NCBI GenBank assembly: GCA_003693705.1
Contig: RBZT01000855.1
Span: forward strand, 186,001-250,000
Length of the DNA: 64,000 nucleotides
Source of the DNA: Polymyxa betae
Lineage: Eukaryota > Endomyxa > Phytomyxea > Plasmodiophorida > Plasmodiophoridae
Direction: 5' to 3'
Shown here: positions 1-10,569 of the stretch, piece after piece
How the letters are laid out: each line of letters opens with the position of its first letter
Position numbering within the stretch: the first letter of the stretch is position 1
Made by a program: the position numbers and the translations under genes
Notes under the pieces: generated by a model
What the model was told of the DNA's origin: nothing
Database searches by the model: none
What the model saw: the letters and a program-made list of their open reading frames with translations, nothing else

Positions 1-415
1 TCGCACGACGAACAGCTGGAGACATATTAAGCTCGCCTGTCTGAGCAATGTAAGAATTTGCAAGACGATAGAGGTATCCTTATTTACTTGAATGTTGATA
101 CAATCCAACTCGGTGTTTTCCGGTCGTTGAGATAAAAATTTATCGACATTGAAAACATAAGAATCGCCTGTACGTTTATATCGCCCTAAAAGGGTTCCAC
201 ACCATTCCACACCAGGTCTCTAAGAAATTAATAAAGACTGCTGAGAAATAAAATCTACGTACTTGTGTATATTGATACACTTGCTCCAAAATGTGTATTG
301 GAATAATAATGACAGGAAGAAAACGTTCAATGTTGATATCGACAAAATCGCCAACTGGCTTTCGATCCCACAGAACACTCCGATACGAAGGAAAACGAAA
401 ATGCGACGAGATACT
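1..415 (-). CDS. Partial JAMM/MPN-like protein (runs off the left edge)
   Basis: The minus strand is open from about 415 to the window edge across one 43-nt GT-AG intron (220-262). The peptide has a hydrophobic strand and helix (PVIIIPIHILEQVYQ), then VEWCGTLLG and a YVFNV strand. That order resembles the beginning of a JAMM/MPN+ metalloprotease domain, in which a Glu precedes a GxLLG strand. The diagnostic HxH...SxxxxxxD part would lie beyond position 1, so catalysis cannot be judged. I see no start codon: an in-frame stop lies just upstream (about 412), so a further exon is needed. A competing plus-strand frame ends with TAG at 532-534 and overlaps it. The domain call is inference from a short stretch. 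Confidence 0.35.
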
Positions 416-534
416 TCATGGGATCTAAGATAATCGCCCAGACAGACTTATATCAGTACCTATGCGAGTTCATATTGGAGAACAGCGAGTCGGCAGAGTC
501 GCTCCTTGACGGATTGCAAGCCGACGAAAAATAG

Positions 535-1174
535 CGACTTAAATCATTAACCGAGTCCATGGCCAACCCCGGCCAGGGGCGATAATGCGAGGCGGCCTAG
601 CGAGAATGTTAATGCGATCAGGTAGATTCGAATTTGAAACGGAAGCAGGCTGTTGCGACTACAGGCATTCATGTAGAAGGGAGGCCAATATGTGCGGCGG
701 CGGGGCCCACCTACAGTCGCACTCTCAGCGCGGGCTTGAAATTGCTCTTTTTGACCCATTGCAGCTCAAGAGATAGGGTGCATTAGACCGAAAGTGTGTA
801 TACCCGGTCAGTACGTGGCTTCAGTTCATACAGCAGAAACGGTCTACTCAAGGATCGAAGGGACATTTTGAGTTTGTTGCAGCAATTCTTGGACTCAGAG
901 TTCGGCTGGAGTTTATATAAACCCTTCTTGAAGATTTGCTGCCAGAAACTTGTTGTGTGACTGGCTCGCTTACGTTAATAGAGATCGATTTAGAATCGGT
1001 CGCCCACGCTCGCATCTGCGTAACTTCACTACCGTCTACCGGTACCTACATCCGCAGCTCTTCGATCTACGAACTTAAGTTTCCTGCCACAACCAATATT
1101 GTCGGTGTATTCGTTGAGGTCGGGCCTATCAGTTCCATTCAACTTTCGAGCATAAACTCTGAATTTGCATTACG
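535..1174. other. Intergenic, nothing recognised
   Basis: Only short overlapping open frames on both strands, none with recognisable motifs or good splice sites. It presumably includes the leader of the protoglobin gene that starts at 1175. Confidence 0.5.
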
Positions 1175-2089
1175 ATGGAGAAGATCAATCGTGATCAGCT
1201 ATACACGGATTTGCTTTACCGCTTCCAGTATGTTTCCAAATTCGTTGACTTTGGCGACGAAGACAAAAAAATGATTCATGACGCCGCCACCCATCTGGCT
1301 CCTCTTGTTCCGACCGTTGTGAACGCCGGTATGTCTCATCTTTCAAGTTTCCGAACTTCAATTGATTTGATTTTTCAGTGTACACCAAGCTGTTCTCATT
1401 TGACATCACCAAAAAGCACTTCGCTGCACAAATGGAGCATTTTAAAGGAAACGTTATTAACAATATCGAGGAGTTATCTCAAGATAGGTTAGTCCTGCTG
1501 GTTTACTGCTGTAAATGGCTAATTTTGCTATAGTGAACAAATCAAGTTCAGGAAAGACATGCTTTCGAAATATCTTACAAAGCTTGTCACAGCCGAGTAT
1601 AACGAAGCATTTGTGAAATACCTGGATTGGGTTGCCCTGGTTTGCCCCTTATTTCTGCCTATTATTGTTATCTGATGCAGCTAATAGATTCACACCAAGA
1701 CTGAGATCAAGAAGAGCCCTATCAATGTCGAGTACATTCACATTAATGCACTGCTAGGATACGTCGAAAACATCTTAATCGCTGCCATTTCGGATTTACC
1801 CTTAGAGGCTGCCCTTAAGAAGAAGACATTATTAGCATTCAACAAGCTGCTATGGATCCAGAACGACTTATTCTCCCAATATTACGTGTACGATGGCTGC
1901 GATTTAGTTAATTCGCGAGCGAAAGAAAAGAAAGTGCAACGCCCATCATGCAAACAGGGCATAATGTCACTGTGTTGTCCAGTAAGCAATGGCATTCCTG
2001 CTTATTGTAAGCATTCTGCAATTGCCGGTCTGTCAATCCTTTCGCTCTGCGCTGGGATTGCCGCTGGATACTGGGCAAGAAAGCATTAG
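1175..2089 (+). CDS. Protoglobin / globin-sensor protein with C-terminal membrane anchor
   Basis: Four exons (1175-1328, 1379-1487, 1534-1639, 1688-2089) join in phase to 256 residues. The first 180 or so match the protoglobin/globin-sensor fold: an LYTDLLYRFQYVSKF start, the HLAPLVPTVVNAVYTKLFSFD segment (helices B-C) and YLDWVALIHTK, whose His is the likely proximal haem ligand, then an IHINALLGY helix. Family members bind haem and O2, CO or NO. No output domain follows; instead there is a Cys-rich linker and a C-terminal hydrophobic segment (roughly residues 230-250, SAIAGLSILSLCAGIAAGYW) ending in basic residues, which looks like a tail anchor. The start is the ATG matching the family N-terminus. 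Family call good; membrane anchoring is inferred. Confidence 0.85.
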
Positions 2090-2200
2090 CATAGCATTGC
2101 TGATCTGATAAACAATTTCGTGTTTAATTACAATGATTATTGCATTGCAATAGATCTCAATTGGATATCTCACAGTGAATGCGATTGTGTACAAAAGAAC

Positions 2201-2869
2201 TCATAAATCTGGAATGTCATCTGACAACGTGCCTGTCATTGGAGTAGCTCCATTCTCCAAATCTTGGTCGTCAACCATGGTCTCGTGACAAACCGCATGG
2301 CCAGCTGCAAGGATGACGCAAAGTCCTAAAACTGGTGTTAACAGCAGCAAGCCGTAAACGAGAATTAATCACCAATTACTAAGAACAAAGATGTTCCAGT
2401 CAAAAACAACACAAAAGCAGCTGTTATCGCCGCCATTATATAGTATTTGTTTCTGCCCTTAATCTGATATGGAGTGTATGGGACAACAATAACTTCGACA
2501 GAGGATACATAAAACCAAGCATATGCATCGATAACGGCGAACACCAACAGCATCGGCGTCATTAACAGAACCAGCCCAACCATTATCAGTGTCAGTAAGG
2601 CGTAATTCGTTGCAAAATATTGCACATTGAGTTCTAGTCGCGTTGTCGCTTCCTGCATTTGAATAAGCTAGGAAAGAAATGCCGGCAGAGCCAGATCTGA
2701 CCTCAAAATTTCGCGGCTTACTGAAGGCCTCTTTGTCAATAAAGACATGAAGAGGACGCAGGCCTTGAAGCCAGTTCTTTGCCCAGACTTTGTTCAGTAA
2801 TACCTGGGCATAGTTGGCCATAGCGTCCTGCCGCTTTGTAAATTGGTCGGGCTGCGCAGTTGACATCAT
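2201..2869 (-). CDS. PRA1-family (prenylated Rab acceptor) membrane protein
   Basis: Exon 1 (2869-2702) ends in the family signature RPLHVF...FSKPRNFE. A 49-nt intron (2653-2701) joins it to a segment rich in long hydrophobic stretches (NYALLTLIMVGLVLLMTPMLLVFAVIDAYAWFYV and IMAAITAAFVLFLTG). These are the membrane pairs of PRA1/Yip3 proteins, which act on prenylated Rab GTPases in ER/Golgi membranes. The open frame stops at 2365, but a further open stretch down to TGA at 2201 encodes another hydrophobic segment (VLGLCVILAAGHAV) and an acidic tail ending DIPDL. A 41-nt GTGATT...CAG intron would join it in phase, giving the final membrane helix the family normally has. The last exon is inference; the rest is well supported. 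Confidence 0.8.
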
Positions 2870-3592
2870 TAATGAGAATTGGGATTTAAGGCACTTGATG
2901 CCAGATCACTGATCACTCCGGATAGTGGACAGCTAGACAAAACCACACTTGGTTAGCCTTGCTCAAGCCGTCGAAATCTAGCTAACGGTGTGGAAGATTA
3001 TAAGCCAGCAGGGTTCCTAGTATGTGATGTGCTCTGCTTGCGACACGCAGCAGTCTAACTGGCACTCCACCGACTCCCGGACGAATGCTTTTCTTTATCA
3101 TATGGTTTTTTTGTGGACCAGATTCACTTTTAATGAGCTTTTCCATTTTAAACTCTGGAGATTTCACTATCGTCGCCAGTCAGATCATGGATTGGATTGG
3201 ATTGAATTAGACTACCACCGGTAGTTTGCTGGTGCTTGTCAACAGGTGATGCTGTGTCTCGCAAAGCCTGTAGAACTCAGGCATCATCATAATATCTACC
3301 AGGATGTCACCTATTTATGTAAATCTATGTTCGGTCCTATTGAAAGGACCTAAGAGAGGCTCGACGAGAAAGGGCAGGCACCCGCCCAACCCACAGTCCA
3401 GATCATATACAAAATTTGAAAAATATGGGATAAGTAAAAGTGAAAGCTTCGGGATTGTCTATCGCATTTGCTGCTGTCGAGAGTAATCTCATTTCTCATG
3501 ACTCATGAGTCATCGAATACTTCCGGTTGTCCAATGTTGACTTTGATTTCAGTGATTCCATTCGTAAATCTCCCAACAACAAGCCATACATC
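2870..3592. other. Intergenic, nothing recognised
   Basis: Short frames only. Three tandem GGATT units lie at 3189-3203. The PRA1 gene is transcribed away from here on the minus strand and the next gene on the plus strand, so the stretch probably holds two promoters, but no defined motif was seen. Confidence 0.5.
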
Positions 3593-4018
3593 ATGGCAAC
3601 TACTTTCTTCTTTGCAGTTCCTGGCAAAATCGGTGTACTGGTTTTAGCAGTTGTCACCATAATTGCTGCTATTGTCCACGCCATCGTATCAAAGCATTTC
3701 TGGTATCAAATTGCTTATGAAACTAGTGCTGGATCTCCTGTGAAATGTGCTTCCGTTCTAATCATTCTGCAATGCATCGTTCGCATTTCCTTCTCTATCT
3801 CTTCAGCAGCTGGGGCATTGATGGGCAATCCTATGGCGATTCTGGGCGCGTTTGGCCTGACAGTTCTCGGTTTGCTGGTGAATTGCATTGAGATAATCAA
3901 TGCAGCTATCAGTTCCGATAGCGTGGAACTAGCTGTTCTCATAATGATGAGCATGTGCCTTTGGGTTTATTGCAATCTGAAGATCTGGGAATACCACAAA
4001 GACTCGGATTCTAAATAG
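3593..4018 (+). CDS. Small four-helix membrane protein, unknown
   Basis: The ATG at 3593 opens a 141-residue frame (MATTFFFAVPGKIGV...). It is dominated by four hydrophobic stretches: GVLVLAVVTIIAAIVHAIV, CASVLIILQCIVRISFSI, AILGAFGLTVLGLLVNCIEI and LAVLIMMSMCLWVYCNL, ending in a short charged tail (KIWEYHKDSDSK). The frame is open further upstream (DFDFSDSIRKSP), so a 5' exon could add residues. No family is recognised; the layout is that of a small tetraspan. The frame's length and its regular hydrophobic periodicity make it likely real. Confidence 0.6.
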   Translation: MATTFFFAVPGKIGVLVLAVVTIIAAIVHAIVSKHFWYQIAYETSAGSPVKCASVLIILQCIVRISFSISSAAGALMGNPMAILGAFGLTVLGLLVNCIEIINAAISSDSVELAVLIMMSMCLWVYCNLKIWEYHKDSDSK

Positions 4019-4159
4019 TTAACTGATCTGTCAACTCATTGTATAAAAGTTACTTGGTTACTCTTCAATAATGGCCCTGCTGATATCTATAGCTATGTGA
4101 ATGTATACTACCTAGGCAGTGTACACTACAACCGATCGTTTCTCTTTTATCGTGAGGTG

Positions 4160-4610
4160 ATGACGGAACTTCATGTGCTTGAGAAAACTGATTCGTTCGA
4201 AATCGATTTGAACAGGATCCGCCAGGATTTAAGCGCTACGTTATGGCAATCCTACTGGTGTGACACATTGGTGAAAACGCCATTCTGTCATCCTATCAAT
4301 CCACCTAATGATGAAGGGAGTTCTGCCGGTATGTCCATTTCTATTGAAATAGCAATCTCTCATACTTCTTGCAGCTGCAACGCTAACACTAAATCCAACT
4401 CACCTCTATCGATGGGATCTGCATGAATTCCCGCCCCAATTGCCAACACTGTCAATCACCGAACGTCATGAAGAATGCATGGTATTCTGGCGCAGCTTGG
4501 GCCCCGATCTGTACAGCCGAGTCGTTGAGAAGACGTACGACGTCAGCTTTAGCAAGCTTATAGACGAAGTCGCTGACCTCGAAGGTCACAGCAATAGCCT
4601 TGACCACTGA
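4160..4610 (+). CDS. Hypothetical soluble protein, two exons
   Basis: Exon 1 (4160-4328) and exon 2 (4375-4610) are joined by a 46-nt GTATGT...GCAG intron in correct phase to 134 residues. The protein is rich in Trp and acidic residues (WQSYWCDTLVK, YRWDLHEFPPQLP, MVFWRSLGPDLYSRVV) and ends NSLDH. The frame is also open upstream of the chosen ATG, so a longer N-terminus is possible. It stops only 27 bp before the ATG of the next plus-strand gene. No family recognised. Confidence 0.6.
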
Positions 4611-4637
4611 AGCGACCTCCTAAACCCTAATCTTCAC

Positions 4638-6949
4638 ATGACAGGTGTTGACGTATACTGGAGCGGCCATGCTACTTCATCTGTATCAAACAATCAAACG
4701 CCAATAGCAATCCCCTCGAAATCTGTAACGCGGTTCGGTTCGCTTCGTGTCTGTCGGTTTCCGTTCACGGCCGAGTTCCACTTTGATGACGTCTTGGAAA
4801 GAACGACGTTCTCTCTGGCATCGAGCATCGCTGATGATGCTTTCGAACTACTCGTCGCCGATCTACAACTCCTTCTTGACGAGAACAGAAGCCAGCAAGT
4901 CTCAAATATTTCATTGCTGGTGTAGAGGTTGTAAATATGATCTGGTTGTTAGGTTGTATTGAAGAGGAATGCAAGAAAATCGTTGCGCTGTCTTTCTGAG
5001 AACGAAGCGCAAGTAGAAATTAGAGTAAACAAGACATTCGGATATGCATATCTATCAGGAAAGATGTCTGTGAAATCAAATGAGAGCAGGAATGCCGGCC
5101 CTCAATGTGGATTCAACGTTCGTCTACTTGACTCGAAAGTCGTGAAAACAAAAGGGTTTGTCTGCGAATGCCTGATCGCAACTGGAGATCTTCCTCTACA
5201 AGAGCTTCTCGGCCAGTCTCCCTGTCTTGATGTACAATCGAAGATTATACTTTCCATTATTGAGGCTATACCAGAAAAGCAACTAAGCCAATTTTTTACG
5301 AAGTACGATGCTTACAAGTCCAAAGAAAAAGCAGAATATGCCAGAAAAGTTGACATTTTGGATTCGTCGTTCTACGTAAGGCATCTATGAAGATGTTGCT
5401 AGCCTAACTTTTTGCCCAGGTTGATGTATTCGCAAATGCTGATGTAGCTTTGGATCGTCTCTTTGAACTAATAAGCGAGAAATACCCGAACCTAGACAAA
5501 ATTTTCTCCAGCCAGCAAATCCAAAATCTTATAGCTTATCGAACGGCGTATGTTGTTTTTCCAGTCTATAGTGTTTTTATTCTAATCTTTTGCCCAGGAT
5601 CAGTTATCTAGACAGATGTTCAAAACCTGAAGTCTATTGGTATAATTTCTGGCTACAACTATCAAAGAACAAATCTGGCTGGATTCCAAATTCCGTATCC
5701 TGTAATCCAGAAGATCTGGACTCCATTCTGTATAAATGTTCGCAAATCAAGGCACTGGATGATCTGGAAGCTCTTGGGTTTCAACGGTCTGACTTGGATG
5801 CGGAACCATTCGTCAGTTTTTGGGCCCGATTAAAACTCATTCAATCGAAGGTGTTTTATAAAAATGTGAACTACCTTAATGAGGCTATCACTTCGGTACG
5901 GCTGGTAAGAGAGTTGCCTGACTTTAACCGGCGCTTTTTAATGGCCATTTCAGGAAGCTTCTCGTTGTGAGTTCATCGATGCAGCTTCAAGGTTAATCCA
6001 TGTGGACAGCCAGTCCAGAAACAGACGAAGTTTAGATTCAACATTTGATCAGCCTCTTGAAGCCGTAGACGTGAAGATCGCCATCAGTTACAGCGATGAA
6101 ATTGACGACACGCTGAACGATATCATTGTCCAAGACCTTTTTAAGCCAGAAGGAACGTCAGATGACGACTTGGAAGATGGCTATGACGAAGTACAAGAAA
6201 TGGATGATCAGCAAAATCCTGGTGAACAAAATTACGGCACCGATTTGCAAGATAACAATACCAAAAGACCTACTATTAGATCGTCTAAAGCTAATAATAT
6301 ACCGAGAAGGAAAACTTTTTGGAAAAGAATAAGTGGGTATGAAAGTGATGCTGATGATATGAAAATGAAGTTCACGTTGAACCGCGTCAAGTCATTGGCA
6401 GCATCATCGACTCGAGCAAATTCGCTTAGAAGCCAATTAGAACTTAAGGATGAAGAGTACAGGCGCTCGTTGAATCTACCCATTGAACTGGATGTTGTTC
6501 TAGAGGAGGATCCAACATCCAATGGAATGAATAACAAAGATGATAAGGGCGGAAAGGTTGGCGAAGATAACCCTGATACAAAGCGATCTAGAGATAGCGA
6601 CGACTGGAAATCTGACGGCTCCTCAAAATCGGAATCATCAAGCGATAGCGAAGAAGAGCCATTCGGAGTTAAAAAGGCAGCATTCAAAGTTCCTCATCTC
6701 AAAATAGATGATGCTGGTATATCTCGTAGAACTTGTCTTCGAAATCATCTCTAAACTTTAGCTGTACTAGGATCTGACGACAATTTTATCCAAACTCTCA
6801 AGCAAAAATCCCCAAGTAACAAATCTATATTGAGCAGCCCAGTTGCACGCGTACATCAGCTTGAAATGCGACGACGAACAAGAAGAAGTACAGTGCTTGA
6901 GACGGTTTTAAATGTGGTTGTGCCTCAATGCGGACCTGGTCGCAGCTAG
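4638..6949 (+). CDS. Unrecognised protein with long acidic/Ser-rich C-terminal region
   Basis: Six exons (4638-4919, 4953-5375, 5420-5547, 5598-5904, 5954-6716, 6771-6949) join without a frame break to 693 residues; the first intron is only 33 nt. The N-terminal 200 residues look beta-rich (EFHFDDVLERTTFSL, VEIRVNKTFGYAYLSGKM). The middle is helical, with a Trp/Tyr cluster (VYWYNFW) faintly reminiscent of a BSD domain. From about residue 390 the chain is disordered, with Asp/Glu/Ser-rich tracts (DSDDWKSDGSSKSES) and basic patches (MRRRTRRS), as in scaffold or nuclear proteins. No confident family. The consistent splice phases support one gene; the first exon is the least certain. Confidence 0.6.
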
Positions 6950-7063
6950 AAACTGGTTCATAATCAAATCGCATACTGATTTTCCCGATATATAAATTAT
7001 TGTTATGGATTTAGACAAATTTGCCAAACGAACGCTGGATAGATTTCATTGCTTTTCTTGAAA

Positions 7064-8814
7064 TTACGTTCTCTTGGAAAAAGCTTTGTTTTTTCTATCA
7101 TGATTAGCGAAACGACCTTTATGCCGGTCCTTAAACTGACGTGCTCTGGCATTATCTGGAGCAGGGTGAACACTGGACTTATTACCAGATTTGGTGTCCT
7201 TCGGTGGCAATGTTTGTGGCGAAGAGTCTGGTCTCGTTGATATAACCTCATTAGTATCAGACTCGGCATCATCACGAATATCAAACCTGGCGTAGCCATC
7301 AAAAGTGTCATCATCTTCATCCTCATAGACTGCATTCATTGATTGCACAGCACGATCGCGAAGAACACTGGCGGCGGCAGCATCAAGAGCGAACACTTCA
7401 TCTTCTTTCTTGATGCGTTCTTCTTCAAGAACACGAGCCATATTGATAGATATTCGCCCTGTTCGTGACAAGAACTGAAGCATTTCATCGCTGGGCCTAG
7501 TGGAAGCATCAACAGCCTTGTCGCTTGCAATTTCTTGGGTTTGTTTCTTCCATTCAGATGTGTTTTCAACTTGAGCCAGATGCGGCGGCAATCTGCCCTC
7601 CAGTATTGCATTTACAGTCTGATCAACAGAAAACCCAAATTCCGATAAGCACGCTCGAGCAAAATCTTCACTGTAATTAGAAAACAATTCGATTAATTGT
7701 TTAACTTCCTCTGTGTGCTCGGTCTCCAACTTCGAATGTGGCGTAGCTTCAATTTGTGACGACGATTTGCGAATAACAGGAACTTCATTACAAACGGAAG
7801 CCACGATGTCATATAAATAAGACAGTCTATCAGCATCTAATAGGCAAATCAATTCGTTAGGGTTTAAAAGGAATGACATCTCGTGCAATAACTGGAATTT
7901 CAGATTTAACGCTTGAGTCAAATAACCGGTTTTCACTCGATGAAACATGTTGGGTGGTACATCAACAGAATCGGCAGCAGAGACCATTGAACGTAAAGTG
8001 TTTTCAAATCGTTCCCAAGAAGCTTCGCAGTTGTCGTTGCCGGTAGATAAAGATTTCAGAAATCCATCGATTAATATAGTCTTTGAAAGTATCAGTATCT
8101 CTCCCTTCAATAAATACAATTGCTTTTTAGAATCCTCTGGAAATTGAGACTCAGTGATGGGAATTGTCACATCGAAGCATTTCGATAATGATTCTAAAAT
8201 GGAACTGCGCATAAGATAATGTATAAATGAAGAGGAAATTTCAGCCACGCGACGAAGAGATTGAATAACACCAATAAGAATTATAACTGGATTACTAAGC
8301 ATCTTGACGTCTTCAGAAGGAACCGCAGAATCTATTATACTGCAGGCCTCCTTTAATGCTGCTGCAATTTCAGCTTCCCGGCCAGAATGAATCACGTGGG
8401 CGGCGAGTTTAGCCACCTCCTCTTTAGCAGATTCACCATAGATATCACAGATGTCAAGGAATGCAGCGAACGAGGGTAACGAAGAAGCTTGAATAATACT
8501 GAAAGTCAAATGTCCTGGTGCATTGGATTAAACAAGAATTCTTTACATTCTGGATGATTACCAATCTGTTTGAGCAAGTTTAGATTCTCTAATCTTAGCT
8601 GATCATGAGCGCTTTGCTTGGGATCCAGACGCGGAAAAGCGCTCAGAATTTCATCGCACTTGGCAAGAACTGCATCCGATGCAGCCGTGTTTTTAGTCGA
8701 GTTCTGGCTCAAATTATAGCGAAGCTGGGAGAGGTAAGAGAAAGCTTTGATTGCATCGTGATGCTCAGACGACTGGGATTTGACTACGGCTACAGCTTCT
8801 CTAAATGATTTCAT
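7064..8814 (-). CDS. ASCC2: ASCC2 homologue (CUE-domain subunit of the ASC-1 complex)
   Basis: A 481-codon frame (8509-7064) carries a helical domain followed by a CUE ubiquitin-binding domain (EVKQLIELFSNYSEDFARACL...AILEGRLPPHL) and a long charged, basic C-terminus. This is the arrangement of ASCC2, which binds K63-linked ubiquitin and recruits the ASCC3 helicase in alkylation repair and in clearing collided ribosomes. A 5' exon (8814 downwards) joins through a 35-nt GTTTAA...TTTCAG intron to give KEF-FIIQASSLPSFAAFLDIC, matching the NNFLFDIPKILDLC region of animal ASCC2. The N-terminus is shorter than in animals; the frame stays open upstream of the chosen ATG, so an extra 5' exon is possible. 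The gene starts 130 bp beyond the end of MND1 on the same strand. Confidence 0.85.
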
Positions 8815-8944
8815 TGAAACAAGTACGTGCGCAGCCCCAAAGCTTGAGACAAGATTTCCGGTAAAATGAACGCATCCTGAAATTCAAAATTTATTATCGG
8901 CTACAACAAGCTTCGAATCAGCAATGCAGGTCTTAGTTTACCTC

Positions 8945-9769
8945 CTACTCGACGTTGTCCATATCAGCAGGTAACCCAAACTGTTGCAATAATGTCGCCT
9001 GGTCGATACTGGCGTTCTTAGATGTGATGTAAGAACAGATAGAGAAAATGTTATCTGTTTAAAAGTTTTGATTAAATAGGCTAAATAATTTTTGGCGTTT
9101 GTACCTGTCCATCTATTCACTGAATCGCGAGCTTCCACAACCTTCTTTTCTGGATGGTTACATTAGTTTGTAATCTATCTGGAGAAGTGAAATTATACCG
9201 AGTTCTTGAAGCTTAGCCGGGTTGCGATCGTCGTAGGCCGCTAGTTTGGCGTTCACCTCGTTTAGTTGCATATGCAATGACTCTAATGAAGTTTCCAATT
9301 CTCTCCTTTCGTCCTACCACCACATCATTACAGTGTTGTGTTTTTTACTGCTAAACATTTTCACCGATTCCTGTCGTTCCGATTCCAATTCTTCTGCCTC
9401 AACTGTTATTCTTGAGATGTCATTGGAGAAAAGTTCAGTTTCGTCCGTGAGACTTTTGATTCGATTTTGTTTGAAGCTAAGCGCCTTAGATGGAAGAGCC
9501 CAGAAAAAGTTCCCAGCTCCTATCTTATCTGAATCGACCAAACCGTCGTCAACTAGACTTTGCAGCACATCTTTAACTGTTTGTGCGACTATGCTTAGCA
9601 GTTAACAATACTCTTTTAGTATCAATGCAATTTGCCAACCGATGCCTTTTGCTTTCGGAAGATGTTTTTCCAGTTCTTTCAGGGTCATCACTTCTTTTTT
9701 CTCATAAAAGAAGTCGCACATGCGCTTTCGTTTTTCGTCATGGGAAAGTCCTTTCTTCTTGCCACTCAT
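8945..9769 (-). CDS. MND1: MND1 meiotic recombination protein
   Basis: It starts [20 protein letters not shown], continues [13 protein letters not shown], and after a 51-nt intron (9589-9639) reads [19 protein letters not shown]...[10 protein letters not shown], the conserved winged-helix N-terminus of MND1. A coiled coil follows (ELESERQES, then [19 protein letters not shown] after another intron). The C-terminus carries [10 protein letters not shown] and ends [16 protein letters not shown], matching the usual RTFGIPEDFDYID ending. MND1 pairs with HOP2 to stimulate DMC1/RAD51 strand exchange in meiosis, so its retention implies a sexual cycle. Start, end and most introns are well fixed by family conservation. 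Confidence 0.92.
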
Positions 9770-10569
9770 GATAGAACCGGTGAAAGGTTCAATGAGACGA
9801 GAGATCAGTCAGAGGAGGGAACCCAGATAGGGGCAGCTATCAGTGAGCGGAGCCCATGAGCGCAGCCCCATGATACAATGACCAAATCAAGTTCGTTCGT
9901 CGTGATTCCGAGGAAAGGAAACAATGAATCAAGCGTAATGTCAGTGTTTCTATGCCCAAATTGGTCTTGCTTGAAAGTCCAATTGGTCTTGTTTCAAACT
10001 TGAGCTCTTCAATTACATAATTATTTTTCAGTTTTGCTCTGACTTTGCGACCCTTGGATAACACTAATCTGTTGGCCAATCAGCCGCCCAGAACCGTCTT
10101 CTTTCTCAATGTAAAAGTCCTAATCCTAATACTGTACAAATATTTTTTCTAGCAGTTGTTGATATTGTATGATGTGAATGGGCATTTCGGGCAAATGATG
10201 TTTTATTTTATCGGCACAGAATTTGGTTTAATTTGGCTCTTATCAAATTTAATCAGTTTTATCGCTTACTATCTGTCGCAATTTTCCAGTAATTCTTCGA
10301 TTCCATATCAATAACAAATTGCAATTTCTCTGCCGCTTTGATTTGAGAGTATCCAGTACAACAAAATTATAAAGTATCTGTATCGAAATGGCCTATAGTG
10401 TCATACCTGAGTATGCAAAGCAAGCAAAAGAACGAGAAACTCGTTTCATGCCGCCAATACTGGAGCTGAATCCAAACTTCTAAAGACTCAAATCTTTGTA
10501 AAGAGTGACCATACTCAATTTGTTTAATAAGTACGCCTGTTGATCTGAAACAACTTCTCCAATCTTGTC
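9770..10569. other. Intergenic, with one possible tiny gene
   Basis: Divergent spacer between MND1 (minus) and ZMYND12 (plus). Only short frames, apart from the 31-codon frame at 10388 listed separately. The stretch 10140-10380 is AT-rich, consistent with promoter DNA. Confidence 0.5.
10388..10483 (+). CDS. Possible 31-residue microprotein
   Basis: ATG at 10388 to TAA at 10483 encodes a charged, single-exon peptide starting MAYSVIPEYAKQ and ending LELNPNF, preceded by an AT-rich ATTATAAAG stretch. It is too short to assign by eye and could be chance. It is noted because its amino acid composition looks natural and it lies alone in an otherwise empty spacer. Confidence 0.25.
   Translation: MAYSVIPEYAKQAKERETRFMPPILELNPNF

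Noticed and set aside
3189-3203. GGATT tandem units as a possible telomeric or satellite repeat
   Set aside because: Only three units; consistent with random slippage.
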